NCBI GenBank assembly: GCA_964495885.1
Contig: CAZBWO010000007.1
Span: 1-64,000, forward strand
Direction: 5' to 3'
DNA from: PALG01 sp964495885
GTDB taxonomy: Bacteria > Bacteroidota > Bacteroidia > Flavobacteriales > Flavobacteriaceae
Length of the DNA: 64,000 nucleotides
Position numbers and translations under genes: made by a program. Under the pieces are notes generated by a model. That model saw nothing but the letters and a program-made list of their open reading frames with translations. It ran no database searches and was not told where the DNA came from. Numbering within the stretch: the first letter of the stretch is position 1; each line of letters starts with the position of its first letter. Below, piece by piece: positions 17,453-25,657 of the stretch.

Positions 17453-18064
17453 ATGAAGATTATTTGTGTAGGTAGGAATTATGCAGCGCACATTGAAGAA
17501 CTTGACAGTGAACGACCCAAAGAACCTGTATTGTTCCTGAAACCAGATAGTGCGGTAATTTTAAAAAACAATCCTTTTATCATTCCAGAGTTTTCGAATG
17601 ACGTGCATTATGAAGTAGAGGTTTTGGTGAAAATCAAAAAAATTGGAAAATATATAGACCAGAAATTTGCTCATAAATATTATGATGAAATAGGGCTGGG
17701 AATTGATTTTACAGCAAGGGATGTGCAGCAACAATTGAAAGACAAGGGATTGCCTTGGGAAAAGGCAAAGGCATTTGACGGAGCTGCGCTTTTGGGCAAT
17801 TTTCTTTCCAAAAAAGAGTTTAAGAATGTAGATGACCTTCATTTTCAACTTAGCCAAAATGGGGAAGTGAAACAAAATGGCCACACTGCCTTAATGTTGT
17901 GGAAAATTGATGCGTTAATCGAATATATTTCAAAATATTTTACATTAAAGATTGGGGATATTATCTTTACGGGAACACCTGCAGGTGTAGGTAAGGTAAA
18001 TCCCAATGATGAGTTAAAGGGATTCTTGGAAGAAAAGGAACTTTTTACCATAAAAGTTAAATAA
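17453..18064 (+). CDS. Fumarylacetoacetate hydrolase family protein
   Basis: A 203-residue compact FAH-fold protein. It has the metal-binding acidic residues (HYEVEVLV and GLGIDFTARD), the lysine in KAKAFDGAAL and the FTGTPAGVG turn. Related small enzymes act as acylpyruvases, oxaloacetate decarboxylases or isomerases, and the exact reaction cannot be chosen here. It is packed between the exonuclease and the Hpt gene (5-base gaps), which suggests one transcript. Confidence 0.9.
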   Translation: MKIICVGRNYAAHIEELDSERPKEPVLFLKPDSAVILKNNPFIIPEFSNDVHYEVEVLVKIKKIGKYIDQKFAHKYYDEIGLGIDFTARDVQQQLKDKGLPWEKAKAFDGAALLGNFLSKKEFKNVDDLHFQLSQNGEVKQNGHTALMLWKIDALIEYISKYFTLKIGDIIFTGTPAGVGKVNPNDELKGFLEEKELFTIKVK

Positions 18065-18069
18065 GACTT

Positions 18070-18411
18070 ATGAGTACAACCTATTCTATAGATAGTTTAA
18101 AAGAGATTGCGGGAGATGATCAAGACTTCATGGCCGTTGTAGCACAAACTTTTTTAGATGAAATCCCCCCAGATTTGGAAGCTATGGTAGACGCAGTAGA
18201 TAATGAAAATAGGGAACTGGCCTACCAATTTGCCCATAAAATGAAACCAAATATTGAAATGTTTGGTATTGATTTGCAGAAGGAGATCACTCAAATTGAA
18301 TCTTGGACAAGAACCGCTAAAAGTAAAGCCTCTATCCTTCCTTTGGTGGAAAATGTAAAAAGCACTTTGGAAACTGTTTTTGAAGAACTCAAAAAAGATT
18401 TCAATATATAA
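18070..18411 (+). CDS. Stand-alone histidine phosphotransfer (Hpt) protein
   Basis: 113 residues, mainly helical. His56 in YQFAHKMKPN is the expected phosphorylated residue, followed by the glycine and hydrophobic pattern of helix C. The protein should relay phosphate between a hybrid kinase and a response regulator in the cytoplasm. No kinase or regulator gene is adjacent. Its stop codon directly abuts the cinA start. Confidence 0.85.
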   Translation: MSTTYSIDSLKEIAGDDQDFMAVVAQTFLDEIPPDLEAMVDAVDNENRELAYQFAHKMKPNIEMFGIDLQKEITQIESWTRTAKSKASILPLVENVKSTLETVFEELKKDFNI

Positions 18412-19659
18412 ATGCTTGCCGAAATTATCACTATTGGCGACGAAATCCTGATAGGTCAGATTATTGATACCAATTCAGCTTTCATTAGTAAAAAGCTGAA
18501 CTCCATTGGTGTACAAGTTTACCAAATTACTTCCATACAAGACGACAAAGCTCAAATTCTGAATACGTTTCAGGAAGCTTCACAGCGTGCGCAGTTGGTC
18601 TTGGTAACGGGAGGATTAGGCCCTACCAAGGATGATATTACCAAGCAATGCTTTTGTGAATTCACAAATGATGAACTGGTGCATCATGAGCCTACCTTAC
18701 AAAATGTAAAGCGTCTTTTCGAAAAATACATAAAGAAAACTCCTTCCCCGCTTAATTTAAAGCAGGCAATGGTGCCTTCCAAGGCAACGATTTTCCATAA
18801 TGAGCATGGAACGGCCCCGGGGATGTGGATGGAAAAAGATGGAGTGGTGTTTGTTTCTATGCCAGGGGTGCCTTATGAAATGCAGCATCTGCTTACAGGT
18901 CATGTTCTTCCAAAGGTGATGGAAAAATTTGATCGTCCGTTTATATATCATAAAACTTTGCTCACTTATGGTTTGGGTGAGAGTGCCATTGCAGAGCGTA
19001 TTGAGCATTGGGAGGAACAACTGCCCAAACACATTAAATTGGCCTATCTTCCTTCCCTATCAAGGGTTCGTTTGCGTCTTTCTACAAAGGGAAAAGATGA
19101 ATCTGAAATACAAGAGGAGGTGGATATGCTTATGGAAGAGCTTTGGAGCATGTTGGATGACATTGCGGTGGGCTATGAAGGGGAAACAACGATTGTAGAA
19201 CGAATTGGAAACCTATTGGTTCACAACAAACAAACACTAAGCTTGGCGGAAAGTTGTACAGGTGGAGCAATTGCAGAGGAAATTACCCAGCATCCAGGAG
19301 TTTCCAGTTTTTATAGGGGAAGCATTATTCCGTATGCTACAGAATTGAAAACTACTATTTTGGGGGTAGATGCACAATTGATAAAAGAGCATAACGTGGT
19401 AAGTATTCCTGTTGCTGAAGCGATGGCACTAAGAGCCACTAAACTTTTTGAAACAGATTATGCCATTGCCACTACCGGCATTGCGGGACCTACCAAAGGA
19501 GATGGTGACGCCGAAGTAGGTACAGTGTGTATTGCTATTGCTGGTCCAGAAGGAATTACCTCTAAAAAATATGTCTTCGGAAAGATTCGGGAACAGATTA
19601 TCAGGAAATCTGTAAACAAGGCCTTCGAAATGCTCCTGAAAGAAATTTCAAAAAACTGA
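18412..19659 (+). CDS. cinA: CinA family protein, nicotinamide-nucleotide amidohydrolase
   Basis: 415 residues with both CinA domains. The N-terminal MoaB/COG1058 domain (ITIGDEILIGQIIDTNS, VTGGLGPTKDD) is linked to ADP-ribose pyrophosphatase-type activity. The C-terminal PncC domain (SLAESCTGGAIAEEIT, TTGIAGPTKGDGDAEVGTV) deamidates NMN in pyridine-nucleotide salvage. The start at 18412 follows the Hpt stop with no gap, so translation is probably coupled. Confidence 0.95.
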   Translation: MLAEIITIGDEILIGQIIDTNSAFISKKLNSIGVQVYQITSIQDDKAQILNTFQEASQRAQLVLVTGGLGPTKDDITKQCFCEFTNDELVHHEPTLQNVKRLFEKYIKKTPSPLNLKQAMVPSKATIFHNEHGTAPGMWMEKDGVVFVSMPGVPYEMQHLLTGHVLPKVMEKFDRPFIYHKTLLTYGLGESAIAERIEHWEEQLPKHIKLAYLPSLSRVRLRLSTKGKDESEIQEEVDMLMEELWSMLDDIAVGYEGETTIVERIGNLLVHNKQTLSLAESCTGGAIAEEITQHPGVSSFYRGSIIPYATELKTTILGVDAQLIKEHNVVSIPVAEAMALRATKLFETDYAIATTGIAGPTKGDGDAEVGTVCIAIAGPEGITSKKYVFGKIREQIIRKSVNKAFEMLLKEISKN

Positions 19660-19664
19660 AATTC

Positions 19665-19700
19665 TTTTGTTGCGTGAGCCAATTAATTTTTTTAAATTTG
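19665..19700 (+). promoter_or_regulatory. Promoter of the L28-L33-DUF4295-ftsY cluster
   Basis: TAAATTTG at 19693-19700 matches the -7 consensus. TTTTGTTG at 19665-19672 supplies a -33 TTG at a gap of 20 bases. This is one of the best Bacteroidota-type promoters in the window, 36 bases upstream of rpmB. Confidence 0.65.
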
Positions 19701-19736
19701 CACCCTGTTTTAAAAATAATGTTCAAAATCTAGGTT

Positions 19737-19976
19737 ATGTCAAGAGTTTGTGAGCTTACGGGAAAGAAAGCAATGGTTGGGAACAATGTGTCCCACGCGA
19801 TGAACAAGACCAAGCGGAAATTTAATGCCAACTTGGTAAAGAAGCGTTTCTACCTTCCTGAAGAAGATCGATGGGTTACCCTTAAGGTATCTACTTCGGC
19901 ATTGAAAAATATCAACAAAAGAGGAATCTCAGCAGTTATCAAGGAAGCCCGAGAAAAGGGATTCTTGAAGAAATAA
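19737..19976 (+). CDS. rpmB: 50S ribosomal protein L28
   Basis: 79 residues, MSRVCELTGKKAMVGNNVSHA, the classic L28 start. Only one cysteine is present, so this is the zinc-free form. The genes for L33, a DUF4295 protein and FtsY follow on the same strand, a conserved Bacteroidota arrangement. Confidence 0.98.
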   Translation: MSRVCELTGKKAMVGNNVSHAMNKTKRKFNANLVKKRFYLPEEDRWVTLKVSTSALKNINKRGISAVIKEAREKGFLKK

Positions 19977-20007
19977 ATTATTGCATAACCCATAAAGTCT
20001 TTGTAAG

Positions 20008-20190
20008 ATGGCTAAAAAAGGAAACAGAGTACAGGTTATATTAGAATGTACAGAGCATAAAGAGAGTGGAATGCCTGGTACTTCCCGGTACATTACTACC
20101 AAAAACAAAAAGAACACACCAGACCGTATGGAGTTGAAGAAATTCAATCCTATTCTAAAAAGAATGACGGTTCATAAAGAAATTAAATAA
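20008..20190 (+). CDS. rpmG: 50S ribosomal protein L33
   Basis: 60 residues, MAKKGNRVQVILECTEHKES, with SRYITTKNKKNTPDRMELKKF typical of L33. The single cysteine shows the zinc-independent type. It lies 31 bases after rpmB. Confidence 0.98.
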   Translation: MAKKGNRVQVILECTEHKESGMPGTSRYITTKNKKNTPDRMELKKFNPILKRMTVHKEIK

Positions 20191-20216
20191 GACTACCAGT
20201 CTAAAAATATTGAATC

Positions 20217-20366
20217 ATGGCAAAGAAATCAGTAGCATCTTTACAAACTGGATCGAAACGTCTAACCAAGGCCATCAAAATGGTAAAGTCTCCAAAAACT
20301 GGAGCTTATGTATTTGAGGAAAAAATTCTTCCTCCAGATATGGTCAATGACTGGTTGAACAAATAG
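20217..20366 (+). CDS. DUF4295 protein, Bacteroidota-specific ribosomal protein
   Basis: A 49-residue basic protein, read by hand: MAKKSVASLQTGSKRLTKAI at the start and PPDMVNDWLNK at the end. This is DUF4295. From memory, it was assigned as a Bacteroidota-specific large-subunit protein (bL38) in the Flavobacterium johnsoniae ribosome structure. Position right after L28 and L33 agrees. A terminator follows at 20388. Confidence 0.88.
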   Translation: MAKKSVASLQTGSKRLTKAIKMVKSPKTGAYVFEEKILPPDMVNDWLNK

Positions 20367-20387
20367 TCCTCTAAAATTTATTACAGG

Positions 20388-20418
20388 AAAGCCACTTTTT
20401 TACAAAGGTGGCTTTTTG
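20388..20418 (+). terminator. Terminator after the ribosomal protein genes
   Basis: The stem AAAGCCAC / GTGGCTTT is followed by two further T (TTTTTG). It separates the three ribosomal genes from ftsY, which then needs its own promoter or read-through. Confidence 0.75.
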
Positions 20419-20533
20419 TATTTTTGGCATTCGCTATATTTAGATACATAAACAACAGGGAGTTGGTCTTTTGCCACTCACGAAAAGTTTGGTTCAATCG
20501 CTAACGGAAACACAACATTAAACCTGAAACCCA

Positions 20534-21487
20534 ATGGGCCTTTTTAAAAATATATTTTCCAAAGAAAAAAAGGAAACCCTAGACAAAGGACTTGAAAAGT
20601 CTAAGTCTTCTTTTTTTGATAAGCTATCCAAGGCAGTTGCTGGAAAAAGTAAAGTAGATGATGATGTTTTGGATAATCTTGAGGAAGTATTGGTGACCAG
20701 TGATGTGGGCGTTAATACCACCCTTAAAATTATAGAACGTATTGAAGCACGTGTAGCACATGATAAGTATCTAGGAACAGATGAACTTAATCAAATCCTG
20801 CGCGAAGAGATTGCGGGATTATTAAGTGAGACACATACTGGGGAGGCTACCGAAGTAACTATCCCAGAAGGGAAAAAGCCTTATGTTATTATGGTTGTAG
20901 GAGTGAATGGTGTTGGCAAAACAACTACTATTGGTAAATTAGCTTATCAATTTAAAAAAACCGGAAAAAAAGTAGTACTGGGTGCAGCAGATACGTTTAG
21001 GGCGGCGGCAATAGATCAATTGCAAATTTGGGCAGACCGTACCCAGGTACCTATTGTAAAACAAAGCATGGGCAGTGATCCTGCCAGTGTAGCTTTTGAT
21101 ACCTTACAAAGTGCCGTTACTCAAGATGCAGACGTAGTATTAATAGATACAGCAGGTAGATTACACAATAAAGTGAATTTAATGAATGAGCTTACCAAGG
21201 TAAAACGAGTAATGCAAAAAGTAGTACCGGATGCTCCCCATGAAGTTTTGTTGGTATTGGATGGATCTACCGGTCAGAATGCTTTTGAGCAGGCAAAACA
21301 GTTTACCGCCGCCACAGAAGTTACTGCTTTAGCGGTTACCAAGTTGGATGGAACAGCAAAAGGTGGAGTTGTGATTGGTATAAGTGACCAGTTTCAGATT
21401 CCCGTAAAATATATTGGGGTAGGGGAAGGTATGGAAGACCTTCAGGTATTTAATAAATTTGAGTTCGTGGATTCTTTTTTTAATTAA
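20534..21487 (+). CDS. ftsY: Signal recognition particle receptor FtsY
   Basis: A 317-residue SRP GTPase that receives ribosome-SRP complexes at the inner membrane. The acidic A domain is absent or very short, and the N domain begins near residue 20. The G domain carries GVNGVGKTTTIGKLA (G1), DTFRAAA, DTAGRLHNK (G3) and TKLDGTAKGG (G4). Membrane attachment probably relies on the basic N-terminal helix (LFKNIFSKEKKETL). Confidence 0.96.
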   Translation: MGLFKNIFSKEKKETLDKGLEKSKSSFFDKLSKAVAGKSKVDDDVLDNLEEVLVTSDVGVNTTLKIIERIEARVAHDKYLGTDELNQILREEIAGLLSETHTGEATEVTIPEGKKPYVIMVVGVNGVGKTTTIGKLAYQFKKTGKKVVLGAADTFRAAAIDQLQIWADRTQVPIVKQSMGSDPASVAFDTLQSAVTQDADVVLIDTAGRLHNKVNLMNELTKVKRVMQKVVPDAPHEVLLVLDGSTGQNAFEQAKQFTAATEVTALAVTKLDGTAKGGVVIGISDQFQIPVKYIGVGEGMEDLQVFNKFEFVDSFFN

Positions 21488-21514
21488 ATTCGCACGCAAA
21501 TTTTATGAAACTAC

Positions 21515-22102
21515 ATGATACACCCTCATACCGAGCTGCAATTTATTAGTGCTGAGATAGGTCACGGAGTTGTGGCCACACAGTTTATTCCAGCAGGAAC
21601 CATTACTTGGGTCTTGGATAAGCTTGATAGGGAGTTTACTCCAACACAATTCAAGCGATTGGGAAATCTCTATCAGGAAATTCTTGAAACCTATAGTTTC
21701 AGAAATGCGCATGGGAACTTTGTATTGTGTTGGGATCATGGGCGATTTGTAAATCACAGTTTTAAATCAAATTGTCTTTCAACTCCCTATGATTTTGAAA
21801 TTGCAATTAGGGATATCCAACCAGGAGAGGAACTTACAGATGATTATGGGTATTTAAATGTAAGTGCTCCTTTTAAACCAACTAATGAAGGAACCAAGCG
21901 TAGAATTGTATATCCAGATGATCTCAAAAATTATTATAAGATTTGGGATAAAAAAATAGCAGAAGCTTTTCCTAAAATCCAAGAAGTAGCACAACCGCTA
22001 TCAGCAATAATCCCTCCTAAAATCCATAAAGAAATTGATTGGGTTCTTTCCGGTAAAAAACCACTTGCTTCAATTAAGGATTTATATTACGATCCTTCCT
22101 AA
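21515..22102 (+). CDS. SET-domain protein, putative lysine methyltransferase
   Basis: 195 residues. The SET domain covers about residues 8-115: GHGVVATQFIPAGT (motif I), RFVNHSFKSNC (the NHS pseudoknot motif binding S-adenosylmethionine) and GEELTDDYGY (catalytic tyrosine loop). A post-SET zinc site is not apparent; the C-terminal 80 residues contain a helical tail of unknown role. Bacterial SET proteins of this size occur in many phyla and their substrates are mostly unknown. The gene sits between ftsY and rimO, 28 and 57 bases from them, so a ribosomal or translation-related substrate is a reasonable but untested idea. Confidence 0.85.
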   Translation: MIHPHTELQFISAEIGHGVVATQFIPAGTITWVLDKLDREFTPTQFKRLGNLYQEILETYSFRNAHGNFVLCWDHGRFVNHSFKSNCLSTPYDFEIAIRDIQPGEELTDDYGYLNVSAPFKPTNEGTKRRIVYPDDLKNYYKIWDKKIAEAFPKIQEVAQPLSAIIPPKIHKEIDWVLSGKKPLASIKDLYYDPS

Positions 22103-22133
22103 TATTTCATTTTACCAAGTTAGTTGTATCCCG

Positions 22134-22141
22134 TATCTTTG
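22134..22141 (+). promoter_or_regulatory. Candidate -7 box for rimO
   Basis: TATCTTTG matches TAnnTTTG and is 17 bases upstream of the rimO ATG. It overlaps nothing coding, lying after the SET gene stop. Confidence 0.5.
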
Positions 22142-22158
22142 CACATTCAAAATAAAGC

Positions 22159-23466
22159 ATGCGTACCAAAACCCTAAAAAAGAACAAAATTAATGTTGTG
22201 ACTCTTGGATGTTCCAAGAACGTGTATGATAGTGAGGTGCTTATGGGGCAATTACGCGCCAATAATAAGGAGGTAGTTCATGAAGAGGAAGGAAATGTAG
22301 TGGTCATCAATACCTGTGGTTTTATTGCCAATGCCAAGGAGGAAAGTGTAAATACCATTTTGGAGTTTGTTCAGAAAAAAGAAGAAGGATTAGTAGACAA
22401 GGTATTTGTGACGGGATGCCTTTCCGAACGTTACAAACCAGATCTTCAAAAGGAAATTCCGGACGTAGATGAATATTTTGGAACAACAGAATTACCAAAT
22501 CTACTCAAGGCCTTAGGGGCAGATTATAAACATGAACTTATTGGGGAACGACTAACCACAACTCCTAAGAATTACGCCTATTTAAAAATTGCCGAAGGAT
22601 GTGACAGGCCCTGTTCCTTTTGTGCTATTCCGTTAATGCGCGGGAAACACCGTAGCACGCCGATAGAAGAACTTGTAATTGAAGCCGAAAAGTTAGCAGC
22701 TAACGGGGTGAAGGAATTGATTCTTATTGCACAAGACCTTACCTATTATGGATTGGATCTCTATAAAAAGCGGGAATTGGCAAGCTTACTGAAAGCATTG
22801 GTAAAGGTAGACGGAATTGAATGGATTAGGTTGCATTATGCTTTCCCCACTGGGTTTCCCATGGAAGTCTTGGAAGTGATGAAGACCGAACCCAAGATTT
22901 GTAATTACATTGATATCCCCTTGCAACATATTTCAAACCGTATCCTTAAATCTATGCGGCGCGGGACTACCTATGAAAAGACCACTCAATTGTTAAAGGA
23001 TTTCCGAAAAGCGGTTCCTGAAATGGCGATTAGAACTACCCTTATCGTAGGATATCCAGGGGAAACTGATGAAGACTTTCAACTTCTGAAGGAATGGGTG
23101 CGTGAGATGCGTTTCGAGCGTTTGGGCTGTTTTACCTATTCACACGAAGAGAACACCCATGCCTATCAACTGGAGGATGATGTCCTGGAAGAAGTAAAAA
23201 TGCAGCGCGCCAATGAAATTATGGAACTGCAATCACAAATTTCATGGGAGCTTAATCAAGAAAAGATAGGGAAGGAATTTCGCGTATTGATTGATAGAAA
23301 AGAGGGGAATTATTATGTAGGACGTACAGAATTTGATAGCCCCGATGTAGACAACGAAGTGCTCATTTCGGCGACAAATGGCTATTTAAGAACTGGAGAA
23401 TTTTATACGGTGCAAATTCAGGAAGCTGAAGATTTTGACCTGTACGGAACGGTACAAACTTCCTAA
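22159..23466 (+). CDS. rimO: Ribosomal protein S12 methylthiotransferase RimO
   Basis: A 435-residue radical SAM methylthiotransferase that modifies the conserved aspartate of ribosomal protein S12. The N-terminal UPF0004 domain supplies one iron-sulfur cluster (LGCSKNVYDSE, INTCGF, GCLSERY). The radical SAM motif is CDRPCSFC near residue 150, and a C-terminal TRAM domain starts near residue 370. All six cysteines are present. Confidence 0.96.
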   Translation: MRTKTLKKNKINVVTLGCSKNVYDSEVLMGQLRANNKEVVHEEEGNVVVINTCGFIANAKEESVNTILEFVQKKEEGLVDKVFVTGCLSERYKPDLQKEIPDVDEYFGTTELPNLLKALGADYKHELIGERLTTTPKNYAYLKIAEGCDRPCSFCAIPLMRGKHRSTPIEELVIEAEKLAANGVKELILIAQDLTYYGLDLYKKRELASLLKALVKVDGIEWIRLHYAFPTGFPMEVLEVMKTEPKICNYIDIPLQHISNRILKSMRRGTTYEKTTQLLKDFRKAVPEMAIRTTLIVGYPGETDEDFQLLKEWVREMRFERLGCFTYSHEENTHAYQLEDDVLEEVKMQRANEIMELQSQISWELNQEKIGKEFRVLIDRKEGNYYVGRTEFDSPDVDNEVLISATNGYLRTGEFYTVQIQEAEDFDLYGTVQTS

Positions 23467-23486
23467 GATCCTTATATTGCTTTGAT

Positions 23487-24701
23487 TTGAAACCTTCGTT
23501 ACTAATCATCGGATTTACCTTTCCCGAGCCTTCCACCACGGCGGCAGGTCACCGTATGATGGAACTCATTGCTCTGTTTTTAGACATGGGTTTCGCTATT
23601 CATTTCGCTACTACCGCTTCCAAAACAAACTATTCCAAAGATCTGGAAACCAAGGGAATATATGTGCATTCTATTGCCTTAAATAATGATGGCTTTGATG
23701 ATTTTATCAAAAATTTGCAGCCTAGTGTAGTTCTTTTTGATCGTTTTATTGCCGAAGAACAATTTGGTTGGCGAGTAGCGGCACATTGTCCAAAGGCCCT
23801 TCGTATCTTGGATACAGAGGATTTGCATTTCCTTCGGAAAGCAAGGGAGGTTGCCTATACAACAAACTCCACTTTAAATCTATACACCGAAAGCGCTAAG
23901 CGGGAGCTGGCAAGTATTTTCAGAAGTGATCTAAGTCTAATTATCTCTTCCAAGGAAATGGAACTACTCACTTCAACATTTCAAATTCCCGAAGGTTTGT
24001 TGTGGTATTTGCCGTTTTTAGCAAAAGATGACATTCGTGAATTATCTTCCTTTGAAGATCGGGTTGATTTTGTGACCGTAGGGAATTTTCAGCATGCGCC
24101 CAATGTTGATTCGGTAAAAAGATTGCATCAAGAAATTTGGCCCATGCTTCGTAAACAGATTCCAAATTCCCAACTTCATGTTTATGGCGCGTATGTTCCA
24201 AAAACCATTCAGCAATTACACAATGAGGAAACAGGATTTCTGATACATGGTTGGGCGCCAGATGTTCAAGAGGTTTTGCAAAAGGCAAGGGTTTGCTTAG
24301 CCCCACTTCAGTTTGGTGCCGGATTGAAAGGGAAATTGTGGGATGCTACTTTGGCTGGGACACCCACTGTTAGTACATCCGTAGGAGCAGAAGGTTTTTT
24401 TGAAATGGTTTCCGTAGGGGATTCCACGGAAGATTTTGTGCATAAATCAGTTGAGCTTTATAAAAATAAAGATACTTGGTATGCACAACAACAATTGGCT
24501 TTTCGGGTAGTTTCAGAACATTTTGGCAGGTTTATGTTTGCACCACAATTTCAGCAGAAAGTAAGCCAGCTTTTGCATGGTCTTGAAGCACATCGAAAGC
24601 AATTTTTTATCGGCCAAATTTTTCAGCATCAAACACTACAGGCCACCAAATACTTGAGTAAGTGGATTACTGCAAAAAATAAGTTGGAAAATAAAGGATA
24701 A
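23487..24701 (+). CDS. Group 1-like glycosyltransferase
   Basis: 404 residues starting at a TTG codon 20 bases after rimO. The GT-B fold is suggested by the N-terminal FTFPEPSTTAAGHRM, the linker ILDTEDLHFLRKARE and the C-terminal nucleotide-binding half: FVTVGNFQHAPNVDSV, LHVYGAY, ILHGW-like LIHGWAPDVQEVL and LAPLQFGAGLKGKLWDA. This is the donor-site pattern of GT4-type enzymes, so it likely takes part in surface glycan or glycoprotein synthesis. Donor and acceptor are unknown. Confidence 0.82.
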   Translation: MKPSLLIIGFTFPEPSTTAAGHRMMELIALFLDMGFAIHFATTASKTNYSKDLETKGIYVHSIALNNDGFDDFIKNLQPSVVLFDRFIAEEQFGWRVAAHCPKALRILDTEDLHFLRKAREVAYTTNSTLNLYTESAKRELASIFRSDLSLIISSKEMELLTSTFQIPEGLLWYLPFLAKDDIRELSSFEDRVDFVTVGNFQHAPNVDSVKRLHQEIWPMLRKQIPNSQLHVYGAYVPKTIQQLHNEETGFLIHGWAPDVQEVLQKARVCLAPLQFGAGLKGKLWDATLAGTPTVSTSVGAEGFFEMVSVGDSTEDFVHKSVELYKNKDTWYAQQQLAFRVVSEHFGRFMFAPQFQQKVSQLLHGLEAHRKQFFIGQIFQHQTLQATKYLSKWITAKNKLENKG

Positions 24702-24712
24702 TTGTTGGGAAC

Positions 24713-25654
24713 CTATTTGCTTACAAAGGGTTTGGCAATATCTGCTTCTGCAGCAAGATACCCAAAAGAAGCCCAATCCTCCCCTTTAAGTATTTCGTGG
24801 TAAATTTCTTTACCTTGGGCTGGTTTCCCGTTATACCAAAACCAATTGCCAACAGCATATTTTATCGCACTATTTGAGGCATTGTTTTCTGCTTTGGAAT
24901 CATAGATGGAATCTAAAGGAAGCAATCCTTTATAGAACAAACAGGCTTTATGATATGCAAAGTTTTCGATGACATTCATGTCTTTATGAATGTTTTTTAA
25001 ATAATCGTTGGCTGTTTCTGTTCTTCCCAGTCTCCTGTTAATCATATATATCCAATGTGTTGCGGAAACCACATTATCTGCATTGGGAGATGTAGAAAGA
25101 CATTTTTCATAAGCTTCCAATGCCTTAGGCATGTTGCGGTTGAGGTAGTGGGCCAATCCTAGGTGATAGTAAATATTTCCGTGGAGGGTACTCACCGGAA
25201 TGTTTTGGGCATTGGGCATCCCATCTTCCTCAATTTGGTTTTCGGTATTTTCAATAAGTTGGGCTGCAAGGGATAGGTCGGTAATAGCCTTATCAAACTC
25301 CCGAACCGTAATGTATCTATGGCCTCTATGGCGTAATAATCTAGGTTCATTCGGAAATTGAGCCAAACCTTTCGTATACAAATCAATAGCACCCCTGTAA
25401 TCCCCTTTATAAGCTGTAAATCTCCCATACCAGATGAGTTTTTCCAAATCATCTGGATCATTTTCAAATGCCTCTTTTTTAGCTTGCCATGTAATTTGTA
25501 GTTTTTCGGAAGGTGTTTTAGACCAAAGGGTGTCCCCCAAAAGACTCACCGTTTGGTAAGAATCATATATTGGAGAATTCGCAGAGGTTTCCGAAGCATT
25601 TTTGCAACCTACCAATAGGCCTACTATTAAAAGTACGTATACTGCTGTTTTCAT
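24713..25654 (-). CDS. TPR-repeat lipoprotein
   Basis: 313 residues. A lipobox LVGC puts the lipid-anchored cysteine at residue 17. Tetratricopeptide-like helical pairs follow from about residue 75 (WYGRFTAYKGDYRGAIDLY, RHRGHRYITVREFDKAITDL, YYHLGLAHYLNRNMPKALEAY). TPR proteins hold partner proteins together; none is named here. It begins 3 bases after the stop of the M14 peptidase gene, so both are on one leftward transcript and may work together at the envelope. Confidence 0.85.
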   Translation of the reverse strand: MKTAVYVLLIVGLLVGCKNASETSANSPIYDSYQTVSLLGDTLWSKTPSEKLQITWQAKKEAFENDPDDLEKLIWYGRFTAYKGDYRGAIDLYTKGLAQFPNEPRLLRHRGHRYITVREFDKAITDLSLAAQLIENTENQIEEDGMPNAQNIPVSTLHGNIYYHLGLAHYLNRNMPKALEAYEKCLSTSPNADNVVSATHWIYMINRRLGRTETANDYLKNIHKDMNVIENFAYHKACLFYKGLLPLDSIYDSKAENNASNSAIKYAVGNWFWYNGKPAQGKEIYHEILKGEDWASFGYLAAEADIAKPFVSK

Positions 25655-25657
25655 GGA

